A DNA stretch of 64,000 bases from Pseudoneurospora amorphoporcata (GCA_033297205.1 MU859076.1:1-64000), one strand, 5' to 3'; shown: positions 46,468-59,200, numbered from the stretch's first letter. Made by a program: numbers and translations. The notes: generated by a model from the sequence alone, not told the origin.

Positions 46468-46899
46468 AGGGGGATATTTAGACTTGTGTTGATTAGACTT
46501 CATACCTTATCTTCCCTTGTATACACCTCATGTTTTGGGCCATATAGACATACAGACGCACATACCTTCCATTCCCCCTTCCATCACTTACCATCTTTGA
46601 GCGTTGATGTCACAAGAAGGGACCAAGACTTCGGGACGGGATCTCTCCTATCTCATTTAGGATCAATAAGCTCATGTATATTTAAATGCCCCGGGACCGG
46701 GCCGGACAGACGGGGTGTTGGACGGGATGTGCCGGTGGATCTCCGTCCCAGGGGTCAAAGTCCACTGAAAGTCACTGCAAGCACAAGGCGCCTCAGCGGC
46801 ACTCCACCCCCGACCACCAACCAGCACTTCTTGGCTTGGCTCTTCAACCTTCACTTCATCCCTTCACTCACCAACATCAGATTGAACCAAGTGATAATC
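46468..46899. promoter_or_regulatory. Upstream region of SEH1
   Basis: The SEH1 frame stays open back to 46486 but this part shows no conserved protein sequence. It is read as promoter and leader. Confidence 0.35.
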
Positions 46900-48457
46900 A
46901 TGTCCAAGTTCAGCCAATACCTAGGTGATCCGCCCGCCATTGACGGCAAGTCAACCATAGACCCCATCGTGAACCATGGCCATCAGGATCTGGTCCAGGC
47001 CGTCGCATTTAATAGCTACGGCGACCGTTGCGCGACCGGATCCGTCGACGGCAAGATTCGCGTCTTCAACAGGCACAAGGATGGCAAGTGGCGCGTTTGC
47101 GACAGCTGGAGTGCTCACGGTGGTGAGATCCTAGAGGTAACCTTACCTTATTCATCTCCTGATGGCGACTCAAACTAACCCTATCCCACAGCTCCAATGG
47201 CTCCCCCCAACCATCTACCCCAACCTCCTCGCCTCCCTCGGCATCGAAGGCCGCTTCAAGCTCTGGGCCGAAAACCCCTCGGCCGCTCCAGGCCGACACT
47301 TCGGCGTCAACCTCACCCACGGGCATGGCGGGGGTCACGGCGCCAGCACCCTCTCCTCCCGTCGCGACGGCGGCGGCGTTGGCGGCGCCATTGGCCTCTC
47401 CTCTCTTCATTCCTCAGGCGACAGCAAACCCACTCCGGCCTTCGACTACCGCAACCCGAAATCGCCCATCCGCTCCTTCAGCCTCAAACATAACGACGAC
47501 ACACGGCACACCTACCTCGCCCTCTTATCGGCAGACGGCACCTTGGAAGTCCTCGAAAACGAAACCCCCGAAAACATCACCGAGTTCTCGCGCATCGACC
47601 AATTCACCGTCTTGCCCACCAAGCCCTCCCGTGGCGAAGAGACTTCCTTCCGCGTGCGCTTCGACCCCAACCCGGAGGTGTGCTACACGGCGCTTAGGGC
47701 GGGCGTGCCGACGGATGCGCTGGGGCTGGTGGTGGCGGCTATGGATACTGTCAAGGTGTACAGGACGAGGGACACGGTTAGTGCCAATTTGGGGGTGGCT
47801 ACTGCGGCCATGGAGTTTTATCTCGCTGCCGAGATTCCTACTTCACCAAGGGCTGCTGGTGGTGGTGGTGGCGATCCGCATGGCGGCGGCGTGGGCCACA
47901 GAGGGTTGGTGAGAGATGTGGCGTGGGCGCCGGGGAATATTAGGGGCTATGATATTGTGGCTACGGCGTGTCAGGATGGCTATGTGAGGGTTTTTGGACT
48001 GTCGACGCCGGCGCCGCAAGACAGTACCAGGGGGTGGGGCGTGGGCGAGATGAGGAGACATCAGGAGGGGGGAGGAGGCAGGAGAGAAGATGGTGGCGGT
48101 GGTGGGACTGCTGCTTCTAGAGCGTTAGCATCACAGCAGCACGGGCAGGACACGTATCTTAAGTCGGGTATTCGTGCGGGCTTGGTGGATCAGTCGAGGA
48201 TGAGCGGGGCCGTGGGCGATAGAATGAGGTTGGGTGGGCAGCAGCAGCCGGGCCAGGTTAGGCACGTGGTTACCGAAGTTGCGAGGCTCGACAGTCATCG
48301 GACGCCGGTGTGGAGGGTTGGGTTTGATGATGATGGGCAGATTTTGGGGAGCGTGGGTGATGAGGGTAAGTTGATGTGTTATCGGCAGACGCCGGATGGG
48401 TCGTGGGCTAAGAGTGCGGAGTTGGCAATGGTCAAGATGAGGATGGCTGCGCCGTAA
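46900..48457 (+). CDS. seh1: Nucleoporin SEH1 (WD40 repeat)
   Basis: Exons 46900-47136 and 47192-48457 (intron 47137-47191, GTAACC...CACAG) give 500 residues. WD40 blades are seen from the N-terminus: NHGHQDLVQAVAFNSYGDRCATGSVDGKIRVFNRHKDGKWRVCDSWSAHGGEILELQWLPP, then RFKLW, VRDVAWAPGN..DIVATACQDGYVRVF and SHRTPVWRVGFDDDGQILGSVGDEGKLMCYR. This blade set is that of Seh1, a member of the Nup84/Y complex of the nuclear pore and of the SEACIT/SEACAT complexes that signal to TORC1. It is longer than yeast Seh1 (349) because of Gly/His-rich inserts in the loops (47320-47400 and 48040-48240). The chosen ATG directly precedes the conserved start. Confidence 0.9.
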
Positions 48458-48798
48458 TTTCTGTCCATGATTGTTTGTTTTGCTTGTATTTTGGAGGGTA
48501 TGGGCTACCGGTGCTTCCTTTCGTCGACAATCAGGTTGCGTGGAAGTTGCTTCCAGTGAAGTTGACACACTACTGAAGAAAGTGGCCTGATTGACTCAAC
48601 CGCTGTTTTGGGAAGGAGTGCTCTCGAAGGAAGAGACGTGTTAGCACAAGTCCGGCGGCAACTGAACAGCCAGCAGTTCAGACCTCTGACCTTCGACATC
48701 GCACATTGCCAGCTTAGGGGTACTCATCAACATTACCGTCTTACAAACATATGTACAGTCACCACTACATCTATCGTCGTCAACTATTAGCTATCACC
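48458..48798. promoter_or_regulatory. Short intergenic region, SEH1 to the unknown gene
   Basis: It contains a perfect hairpin TGGAAG-TTG-CTTCCA at 48540-48554 and a TGACTCA site (CPC-1/Gcn4 type) at 48592-48598, 200 bases before the next ATG. Both may be chance. Confidence 0.35.
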
Positions 48799-50679
48799 AT
48801 GTCAGCTTTGAGCCTCCCCGCTCGAAACCCGAACCGCGATGCAGCATGCCTTCAGCCTCTATCAAACAACAAGCTGAATGCTTCTGAGCGTATCCTCAGC
48901 TCGCCCGGCCGCCGACGCCTGAACATCCCCAATACGTTTGCTGGCCTCTAGGAGAAGGACATCAATCGGCAACAGCCCGGGCACATCGACCCTGACGAAT
49001 CCCTTGGGGAGTTCGAAAACATACCATTAACCGATACACCTAACACGCCTTCCAACACCCACAAGACGCCGAAGCAAAATGAAGATACCCCACGTCGACC
49101 AACACCAGCCCGTCTAGTTACTGGCGATGGCCTGGTTCCCAGCCATGACTTTCACCAGACCTCCGAGGAAAGCCAAGCTTCTACCTTCCTTCATCGAATG
49201 TTTTCTTTTGAAAGCCCATCCGATTCACCGGAACTGACACTGATGCCAAACATGGGTGGAGCGGAAATCAGGACGTCCCTTGATGCGGAATCTATCTTCA
49301 ACCAATTCTTTCCCGTCCGCAGTACCTCGTCATCATACCCCTCGGAAGGTGGCAAAAGCCCCGAGCTGACGGTATCCCCTCCCATGACATTCGGTCGACG
49401 CATCCTCTCGAGCCTGGAAGTTTACGGTTTCTCGAACTCGTCATTTCTGCGAAGCAGTGAGGAGTCCGCTGGCTCTAAGCAGCGTGATTGTCTGAGCCCA
49501 GTTGCCGTTGAGGGTGCCTTGAGAGATGTCTATCGAGAGCAGGAAGCGGCGAAGAACAACGAAGTCATCGAGTGCGGAATCCAGCCATCAATGGCAGGTG
49601 ATGACAGAAGTATCAAGATCACCGAGCGGGAGTTGACCAAGCCTGAAGTCGAGCACATCGAGAACGTTGAGCACGGAAAGACTTGCAGCCTCAATGGCAG
49701 CAAGTCCGACGAAATGCTCGCCGACATTTCAGCCGTCAACACAGAGTCCATCATCTGTTTAGCCATTGCCGCCCTGCATAGGGGCAAGAGCAACAGCTCC
49801 ACGCTTCCCAGGCAACGTCCACGTTCATCAGGGCCCAGCGGTACAGGAGTAACGCCCTTCCCCTCGCTTGACATGGCTCCGCGTGACCGCGCCATGGCCT
49901 CCTCCAAAGCCACGTTACCGTCGGAGGAAGCGCCCAGTAACTTATCCACGCAATGTCTCCCGCGTGTGTCAACAGACCCTCCGCGTCCCTCAACCGAGTC
50001 TCCGACCACATTGGAGAAAAGGTACCTCAAGCCAAAGTCAAGAGCCGCACTCCCCTTTTCCTTTGGGTCACCCACCAAGAAGAGGAGCGTAGAAGTTGCA
50101 CCTATTGCCACCCCTGTCACCGATATATCAAATGTTCCCCTCCTCAATGGTGGCCAAGGAGGCAATGTCCGGAAGCCATCAGGGCCTTATCCCCGCCAAC
50201 AGCCAAAGAAGAAGAGCTCGATTCTGAGGCTTCTTCGCTATATCTTTCGCAGACCGATCAAAGCCAAGAAATGGGTTGTTCGCAAGTTTCGTGCGAAGAG
50301 GAAGGGGGTCTCGAAGCGGTCCAGGGCCAATGTCAAAGCCAGGAAGGAGACGAGGAACAAGTCCAAGATGTCAAAGGCCGGTGGTGCTGCGATTGCTCCT
50401 GTTGCCGCTGAGGAGGTTGAGCCTGTTATTGTGCCTGTTACCGTTTTGGACGAATCTGGTACGGCTCCTGTTGCTGCTTTAGAGGTCGATGTTGCGAAGG
50501 CAGAACTGGCGGGGGTTGAACAAATTGCCAGTGATGTGCATGTGGCGGTCGCTGAAAAGGAACTGACCATCAAAGCTGTGGCGGAAAAGAAGATGGGGTC
50601 GGATGTGGGAAGTGTTGAAGAAGTGGAGGATGTTACTGTTGAGATTCATGTTGTTGATGCTTCTACTTGCGTTGCATGA
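48799..50679 (+). CDS. Unknown basic protein, frame interrupted by one in-frame TAG
   Basis: From the ATG at 48799 the frame is open for 50 codons, meets TAG at 48949-48951, and then stays open in the same frame for 575 codons to the stop at 50677-50679. Read through, it is 626 residues; a conventional call would start at the ATG at 49198 (493 residues) and miss 82 open codons after the TAG. The protein is Ser/Pro-rich and mostly disordered, with a strongly basic patch near residues 472-525 (RQQPKKKSSILRLLRYIFRR and on), a possible nuclear or nucleic-acid or membrane-binding region, and an acidic Val/Ala/Glu-rich tail. No family is recognised. The three GT dinucleotides between start and TAG (48801, 48890, 48935) do not pair with the nearest AGs (48951, 48954, 48957, 48975) in a way that keeps the frame, so an intron is unlikely. 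Confidence 0.6.
48949..48951 (+). other. In-frame TAG, candidate A-to-I edited stop codon (codon 51)
   Basis: The A at 48950 is preceded by T and followed by G, the favoured context of fungal sexual-stage A-to-I editing; the edited codon would be TGG (Trp). The bases CTC-TAG-GAG can form a three-pair hairpin with TAG as loop. A C-to-T mutation of CAG (Gln) is an alternative origin. Confidence 0.5.
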
Positions 50680-52022
50680 GCTCAGGGGAGTTTCGCAAAT
50701 GGCATTTTCTTGTTTCTTGAAGGAGGTTATCACTTCAAAGTATGTTTATCATGGAGTTGGGATTGGCAAGGGGCATAATAAGTGCCCATATCATGTTTAC
50801 GGAAACGGACAGGGGTTGTGTATAAGCTACCGCAAATAGTTTCATTAGACACTTGTCGATGGTGGCTTGAATTGTCCCATCTTGCTCTTCTCCCTCCGTT
50901 TTCCAGATTGAACAGGCATCCAGCCGAAACCAACCATTATCACCGTTTTTTCCTTCCCAAGTAGCTAAGTGTCAGTCAATGCTCGTAACACAAACCCCCT
51001 CTCAAACCCGGGAACACGCATGCACGCACGTATGGAACACGAGTGTGTAACGTCCGCTTATATTCGTCTTCGTCCGTCCGTCCGGACGCCTCCATCCGAG
51101 CCTTTACTTAGTTACTTATTGGCCAGTGACAAACATACAAAGCTCGGAGCTTCCTGTCCGTCTCTCATTTCGACCATGGAACTTGTGACATCAAAATCCC
51201 TGCTATGCCACGCATCCCCCCTCTCCGACGGCCGACGATGATCTGTTTGTTGCATCTACAAGTAATGGGGTGACGGGGCGAAAAGGGGTGAGAGTGAGTG
51301 TGAGTGGTGTGACTCGCACAACAGGGAAGCTAGAACAGGGGAGAGAGAGAGAAGAAAATGTTGTGCCTTGCATAGTTGCTTCGATAGGTAAACTCTCTCT
51401 CTCTCTGCTGATGACGACGATGATGACGGTGACGACGACGAGTTGGGTCGAGCGTCGGGCGTCGGGTAGATAGGTAAGTGAATGATGCTTTGCGGATGGG
51501 GGAACGAACAGGATATGTGTATGTACACTTGACGGCTCAGATGGAGGCGTGGTGCGAAGCTGTGCGAAGCTGTAGTTGGGTGATGTATTAAACAGGGTGT
51601 CTATGTATGTATGTGGTCGATCTAGATGCATGAGGCCTCGGATTGAATTAAAGGCGAAGAATGTAGAAGTGGAGGGAAGTGGATATATATGACTGCGTCC
51701 TATACTGTATTGACTGCTTTTTAAGCGAGTGGGGTGCCTTGGGAGGCTTGGGAGGTAAGGTCGAACGGGAGCCACTAGACCGAAGCAAGGCTTTAATCCA
51801 TGCCTTGGTTTCATTATGTCTAGATGAGAAATAATGAGTACGTTTAGCTGAGTATGTATGCCGTTATGCCGTTGCTCTAGATTGATCAAATATACCTAGC
51901 TGGTGTGTCCTTGTCATGTAGACAGAAACCCAAGTGTACGGACGGGTATATAGCAAATCGACGTGGTCCATTTACTAGTTACATTTAAACCAGTAGCCCC
52001 AACACAAACTACTAGAAGTATA
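50680..52022. other. Intergenic region between convergent genes
   Basis: No gene is supported. It includes GA- and CT-rich runs at 51340-51410 and short GAC/GAT repeats at 51411-51440. A 228-codon minus-strand frame at 51203-51889 has no recognisable feature. Confidence 0.4.
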
Positions 52023-54333
52023 TCACAACATATACCTAAACTTCTCTTGTCCAGCCCTTCCCCTCCTTCCGTCATCACCACCACCACCAACCAATCCCTC
52101 CTCCTCATCTCCATCCCCATAACCTCCACCAACAGCCTCATACCCAACCTCCTTATCCAACTTCCCGTTACTCCATACCAAATACGTCCTCAATGCAACC
52201 GCTAGCAAAGCAACCCCCACCATAGCCGCAGCACAAACCCCCATCCCCCTCCCCCAATACGGCCCCTCTACCTTAGGATACAGCCTCGTCCCCACAAGCG
52301 GTCCACACTGCCCAACAACTTGCATCAGCGCAAACCCTGCGCCCTTTCCCCCCTCAGTCCTCTGGTTATTGATACTCCAAGCAATCGTCAAGACTACCAC
52401 GTTGAAAAACCCTATCGCCGCTGGATACACAGCAAGATACCTGATCCAACTCCCCGGTTCCAGGCCGAGGGGTTGCGAAAAGGCGAGGATGGAATAACCT
52501 GACGCAGAGAGGAGGGCGTGGAAGATGAGCGGGGCGGAACGGTTGTGGTACCGGTCTGACAAGGAAGCGGTTGCTAGGACTATGACAAAGGAGCAGAGAT
52601 AGGGCGGGGCGGAGAGGGCTTGGGACATTAAGGGGGAGTGACCCATCGAGGTGAGGATGGTGGGTAAGAAGACGGGGAGGGAGGAGTAGGAGAGGTTGGT
52701 TAGGAAGAAGATTAGGGATGTCAGCCAGGCGGTTGGGGAAAGCAGGGTGGTGAGGATGTCGTGGGTTTTGAGCCCTCCTGAAGAGGATGAGGACTGGGAA
52801 GAAGAGGAGGGGAGGAGACGAAGGGCAGCGACTTTCTTCTCGCGACGGGTGAGGTAGGAAGCGGTTTGCGGGGAGTCGGGGATGATGTGCCAGGCGAGAA
52901 CGGCGACGAAGACGGAGGGGAATCCTTCAACCAAGAAAAGAAGACGCCACGGCCGGATGGGGGAGATTGAGCCTAGTTTTAGGATGGCCCAGGCTAGGAA
53001 GGAGGCGAAGGAGGTTGCTAGCGGGGCCGCTATTACCGAGTTAGTATGGAACTTGCGGCAGTTCTTGGGTTGGGTGAGTGAGTGTGTGTGTGTGTATACA
53101 TACCGGATATGAAAATGGCCGTCCTAAGAGCCAACTCATGCCGCTTGTAAAAGAAGGACAAGTAAAACGGCACTCCGGTAAAGGCCGCCTCGCCGATACC
53201 CAGCATTGTGCGCAAAAAGATGAGCATGGGGTAGCTGACTGCGACAGCTTGAAGCGAAGCCGTCAAGCCCCAAGACAAGACAATGACCGAGACGTAGATG
53301 TGGGCGGGTATGAGTCGCCAGAGGATGGACATCCACTCAAAGCAGATGTAGGCGATGTAAAAGGCCGTCAAGGCCCATTCGTACCAATCATCTTTGGGAG
53401 GAGTGGATTGGAGGTCTTCGTCCATACCGGCGATGCGGGCGTTGCCGATGTCTGTTGGATGTCGGTTGTGGGTGGTAAGCATTGCGATCAAGGGGGTAGG
53501 GGGTAATAGTTGAAAAACAACAAAGGTTTACCCAAGTAAACAAACAACGTCTGAAGACAACAGCCCAAGAAAGTCGCTCAGAGACAAAGGCGTGGAAAAC
53601 AGAAAAATGCAGAAAAAACAAACTCACTAGACCGATCCAAAAAGCTCAACATATAAAGCAGCGCCACGAAAAGCACCAATTTGCGATCAAACTTCCTCAC
53701 CACCGCTCTTTCCTCATCCGGCGTATACCGTAGCTTTCGGAAACTTTTGCCGCTAGCTGCCGTACTGACACTTGGTCCCCTTTGCCTTTGCCTCCTCTGC
53801 CTCCGCCGCCGCCTACCGCTGTCCTCAACCGTATCAAGGCCAGCAAGGTCATCGTCATCCAGGTCAGGGAATTTGCTCTTCCCTCCTCTCCTCCCGGTCC
53901 TCCCTTTCCTACCCTTTCTCTTGGATTTCTTTTTGGCTGAGGTAGAAGTTAACTCGTATCCTTCTTCCTCGCCAACAGCGCTAAAGAAGACTTGGCGGTG
54001 TAGTTCGGTCGATATTCGGCGGTCTTCTTCCGAGTCTGTACTACTTTCGGTATCTGTATCTGAGGCCGAGTAGAAGTCCGTCGTGTCATCTGAGCCCGGG
54101 TCTGATAGGGACATGTGTTGTTGTTGTTCATTGTTGGCTTTGTTGTCGTTTTGGTGTGTACCGTTTCCATTGCCGTTTCCTTGACCTTGGTGACCGCTTC
54201 GACTCTCTCCATCTCTTGTTTCATCCCGCTCTCTGTTGGGTGCTCCTCCCCCTTGTGCTGGTCCATGAACTACCGCACTACCGCTCCTTTGTTCTCCTCC
54301 TGCCGATTCATCCCGAAGGGAGGCCGTCGTCAT
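52023..54333 (-). CDS. MFS transporter (anion:cation symporter type) with long N-terminal extension
   Basis: Three minus-strand exons (53628-54333, 53104-53451, 52023-53029) give 686 residues. About 215 residues of hydrophilic sequence come first: Gly/Asn/Gln-rich, then Ser/Asp-rich, then Lys/Arg-rich runs. Next come TM1 (KLVLFVALLYMLSFLDRSNIGNARIAGM, spanning the first junction), the WYEWALTAFYIAYICFEW segment, MLGIGEAAFTGVPFYLSFFYKRHELALRTAIFISG, and RPWRLLFLVEGFPSVFVAVLAWHIIPDSP, all typical of the allantoate/anion:cation symporter family. The second half has further hydrophobic spans. Introns: 53452-53627 (GTGAGT) and 53030-53103 (GTATGT, contains a GT repeat). The substrate cannot be told. 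The ATG at 54333 is the first in the frame. Confidence 0.87.
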
Positions 54334-56245
54334 TGTCCTTTGCTTCCACACTTTTTTTCTTTCCTGCTTCCAAGAATTCGATAAGTCGGCTGTGCCTCGG
54401 TGTTTGCCGTTTCTCTTTGTCTTTGCCAAAAAAAGAAAAAAGTCGATGGTCTCCTGCGGACGCCCCCTTTTCCCCTTTCTTTGTGTGGCTGACCCCTAAT
54501 CTGGTTTTTTGCTGCTCTTTGTTGACCTAGGCGGGCAGTGAGAAGAAATGCCGATTTGATCCAGTACTTTGGTGCCGATGTTGATTTGGATTGACTTGGA
54601 TGGATTGTACACTGATAAGAGGGGTTGTTAAAGTTGGGTTGGCTTTAGGTATTGATCCTTTACATGCACAGTCGGTGTGGGTTTTAGGTGTACGCAATAG
54701 CGGTAGCGGTAAGTCGGTAACGGGTATGCACCCCAGAATTGCCCCGGAAAGCTTGAATTGCCCTTACACTGACGGGAATGCACTGCGAATGCGCTGCGAT
54801 GTGATGCTAGGCGTCTGTTGAACGGCAGCTCGGGCTGTTGTCAAAAACATCCGTCCGCAGTTCCCGTTCGTCCCGTCTGCCGTCTGATCTTGAAAAAGAG
54901 CAGTGAGATGATGCCAAAGTTTAGTGGTCTCCCCGCCAGCTGTTCATCCCCCGTCAACCAATAGCACGCACAAGATCGGCGGGAATATTCCGGTCCCCTC
55001 CATCTCCTCCCGAGCCTCGCTGCCTGCCCGCTAGAGGTGTCGGGCCTATTGAGATGAAACTTGAATGAACCCACCCGGGAGGAGCCGACCACGAGGGAAT
55101 GTCCCTGTTTTGGCCCCTGAAACGTGCTGGACGTTTATTTAGTGGCTGGCATGACCCAGCTTCCTCGTTTTAAATTATTCCAGGGCCATCTTAGATTATC
55201 CCCCACACACGTTGTAATGTTTGGATCTTCTTAGTATGAGCGCATTGTCTTGGAAAAGTGAAGATGCAAATTGCGTTTTGTAACAGTACGGAATAACATA
55301 AGAAACATGTACATGTGTGTACGTGTGTGTAAACGTCAAAACATTATCTACAGCCAACGATAGAAAACAAAGACCTAGGAAACTTCCTTGTAATACACAA
55401 AACTAACGTGTTATACGTGAAATATATAAATATGTAGCTACAACGACCATCACATAGCACCCTTTTGAAATGTCCCCATCGGCCATAACTTCTTCATCTC
55501 CATCTCCTCCTCAAGTCCACAAAGATTACCCAACTTCGCTTTGAAATGGGCAAAGTTTCCCGTCCTCGATTCCCCTTTTTCTGCTTCTCCACCTCCCTCT
55601 CAAATCTGAGCGCGAAAGAGTTTATTGGCTGGCTGCGCTGGGTTTGGGCATCGAGCGAATATGGTCCTCTGTCGTTGTCGGTCGTCCTTCTTGATGAACT
55701 CTCCCCCCTCACCCTCTTGGACTGATCGCCGTCAAGCCGCCCACCCATCTGGAATCAGGGAGCCAAATTTCCTCAAGCATGTACTTATAAGACGGAAGAA
55801 AGGTAATTAATCGTGAAAAAGAACCTCGGTTACCAGAATCGCCGCCAAGCAAAAAGTGCAGCTGCGATCCTTTATTGCGGTGCCAGGCTTTTGAATTTCA
55901 GACGCCATGGCCATACAAAACCAAGTCCGCCGATAGAAGGTATAAAAAAGATGGTTGACATGTAAAATGGGGAGCAAGCATAAAAAACTTCTGCCATCAA
56001 AAGGCGGCCTCCAAGATATCGTCTATACGTGTAGCGTTTTTTCCTCCTCTTTTTGTTGAAAAGTTCTTTCCCGCTTCCATCTTCCCGGGACAATTGACAT
56101 CGCAAAAAATCTCCAATGTCGCAGTCCTCATCGCATCAAACAAAAACCTCCTCCCCATGGGTATCGAAAGCGTAAATGGTCGGTGTCAGTCGTCGAGATA
56201 GGGGAAGAAATCAGAAGAACTATGTCGCCGTCACACATTCGTCAT
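54334..56245. other. Intergenic region between two minus-strand genes
   Basis: This 1.9 kb holds the promoter of the transporter and the 3' region of the MSB2-type gene. 55140-55450 is AT-rich. No gene is supported. Confidence 0.4.
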
Positions 56246-59200
56246 TTAGTTCCACCCGAGCGAGTTTTCCGCGGCAACCGGGGCCGAGATGTAGGCGGTC
56301 CGCGAGGAGAGACCCATCCCGCTCCTTCCGCTGCCATGGCTGTCCCGTCCACCAGGCGCACCGCCAGCCACTCCCCCATAGCCGGTGAAATCCCTACTAA
56401 GGAGAGCACCGCCCATTAGAGCCGGGCTGCCTCCGCCCATCTGCTGCATGTCCGGCGGGCTTCCGGTGATGGAGCTCGCCCGTCTGTGCGCCTGCTTCTT
56501 CCTCTTATACCGCCTGGCAATCACGAACATGGCCGCACCATAGGCAGCAGCGACGGCAACAGCACCGCCCACAATACCCGCCGTGGTTCCCCGCTGCTGA
56601 GAAGTCTGTTTGCTGTTATTGCTGTTCGTAAACGGATCCGCGACGTTGTTACCGGCGTTGTTCGGGTTGCTTCCACTTTCGCCGCCTGCGCCTTCGCCAA
56701 CGAGAGTCGAGCCAAGGATGATATCAATGGCAGGATTGATCTGCATTGTCAAATTGTAAACCAGTGGAGTAGGGTTATTATAGAGCGGTGAGTTGGCCAT
56801 TTTAACATCCAATCGAAGGCTCTCAACATACGCCTGCGGGTATGATACAACAGCAAGAGTGGTCCAGTAGCCCAGAGTTTTCATCGTGTTCATGGGCATC
56901 AGCTTCGTGACTCTTACTCTGTGGGACTCAATAGACCCAGCAAACGCAAGTGCCTCAGGGAGAAGGCGGAAGATCTGCGCGGCAGCGTTGTTGTTCTTGG
57001 CCACGAATGGGTAGTTGAATCCATAGTTGAAACCGATCTGGATGAAAACGTTGTCGTCCGGCTTGGGAGCAGTCGTGTCATCAGGGGCAATCGCCTTGGG
57101 GAGCTCGGTGGGAAGGGCAGTCGCTGTAGTTTGTTGCACGAAGGACTCGCTCTGGGTCTGCGAAGGAGGAGGCTGGTCAACCAAAATTGTGGTTGGGCTA
57201 TTATAGCCAGGCGGCATGTTAGACACGGTGGCTGTGGGAGTATAATGCGTAACCGGCGGACCAGTGGTCGTCGTGGTCACCGCAGGCGGGGGAATCAAAA
57301 TCTGAGTGGTGGTAACAGGCTCCAGGGAGGAAAGAGGTACAGAACTCTCAGAAGAAGCGCTCGTTACGATGACTGGAACAATAGTAGATGTATTGGCTGC
57401 GATGGTAGTGCTGTTAATCAAAGTGACTGGGGGCAGAACTGTCGTCGTGTCCGGCAGAGATGTGACAGGAATCGAAGAGTTTCCAGGAATAACAGGTACC
57501 GAGGATTCCGGGATTCCGGTTGTTGTTGGGACTGATTCGACGGCACTGGTCGTGGTAACAGTCGAGTTTCCAACGGGGATGGAGACGATACCAGAAGAAG
57601 TAATGGGAGGCTCAGGCTCGCTAGTAGTCAGCGAGGCGGAAGCCGTGATAATGCCCGATCCAGAGCCGCTAGCATAAGGTTCGGTCGCCGAGGGAATCGT
57701 GACTATATCCGACGTAGTGACGGGGGCCGTGGGTTCGGTTGCTGTTCCATTGGCGCTAGGAATAAGTATGCTTTCCACTACGGATGCGGCACTGCTAGCG
57801 AAAGACTCAGTTGGGTTGGTTGACGCACTGGAGGTCTCGCTGACAACGCCTGTAGGAGCCAAAAGGATGCCGGAGCTGCTCGAGCTGGTAATCAAAGGAT
57901 CCTCAGTTGCAATGATCTCGGACACCGTGGCAGTTCCGATGGTAGAGTTGGCCGCAGGGGCGGTCTCAGAAACGAGGGCAGGCGCAGTCGAGTTTGCTAC
58001 ATCGGCCGCAGAAGTCGAAGTCCTCCAGATCGACGGAAGGATGATGATAGGCGGGATCCCACCTGTGGAAGCGCTTCCATCGGTGGCTGTCTCGGTGGGT
58101 ACGATCTCAACGATGGTGGTCGGAAGAGCAATAGCCTGCAAGGAGCTCGACGAGTGAGGACTAGTTGTGTTAGCGGTGACTCCCGATGAGACGGCAGGCA
58201 AAGCGCTGGACGAAGTCAAGGAGTCAGATGCATCAGTCGACGCGGCCGGTGAGCTGGCAACATCGGTAGTAGAAGCCGAGGAGTTAGCAATATCGGTAGA
58301 AGAGACGGCCAAGCTGGTGGTGTTTGCGACGGAGCCGGGCGAGGTAGCACTGTCAGTAGCAGAAGCTGAGGAGCTGGCGATGCCGGTAGCGGTGATGGCT
58401 GAGCTGGTGGTGTTTGCGACGGAGCCGGGAGAGGTGGCACTGTCAGTAGCAGAAGCTGAGGAGCTGGCAACATCGGTGGCAGGGTTAGATGAGCTAGCGG
58501 TCTGTGCAACAGAGCTTGACGAGCTAGCAGCGTCGGTGGCAGAGCCTGAAGAGCTGGTAGTATTGGCGCCGGAGGTGGGCAAGATGGCGCCGTCGCTAGC
58601 TGAAGCCGAAGCCGAAGCAGAAGCCGAAGAGCTGGCACTGTCGGTGGCAATGACCTTGATAGGTAAGCCGGTACTGTCCGTAGTAGAGCCAGAGGAGCTG
58701 CCCTCGGTAGTAGAGCTAGATGAGCTGCTCTCCGTGGTAGAACCAGAACTGCTTTCCGTAGTAGATCCAGGTGTGTCGCTTGAGCTGTTGTCAGTAGCAG
58801 AGCTGGAGGAACCAGTGGTATCCTGGCTAGTAGAGTCAGAGGAGCCGGCAGTGCTATCGGCGGAACTAGAAGAGTCGGTGTCGACAGCAGGGGCAGAGGC
58901 AGCCGCCGTGGAGCCCGTCGACGAGTTGACTGTTGTGGGTTGAGAAGGCGAAACGTAAACGGTGCTCGCAATCACCACCGTCGTGACAGAAGGCCTCTCG
59001 GATTCGGATTCCGACTGCGAGTCGCTCGAAGTGAGGAGACGCGAGGAAGTCGACTTGACAAAGGGAATGCCCGACAAGCTCTCGCTCTTGTCGTTGCTGG
59101 TCGTCTCCCTCTTGGTCGTCTGCGACACGGTGTCGGACGAGGTGTCGATGGTAGAGATGGGAGCATCGTTGGATGTTATCGTGGCGTTGGCATACTGGCG

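Noticed and set aside
46486..46899. N-terminal extension of SEH1
   Set aside because: The frame is open but lacks conserved sequence, and the ATG at 46900 directly precedes the family start.
57306..58943. Several + strand ORFs of 120-258 codons across the mucin gene
   Set aside because: They mirror the Ser/Thr repeats of the minus-strand gene, which has signal peptide, conserved ectodomain and membrane span.
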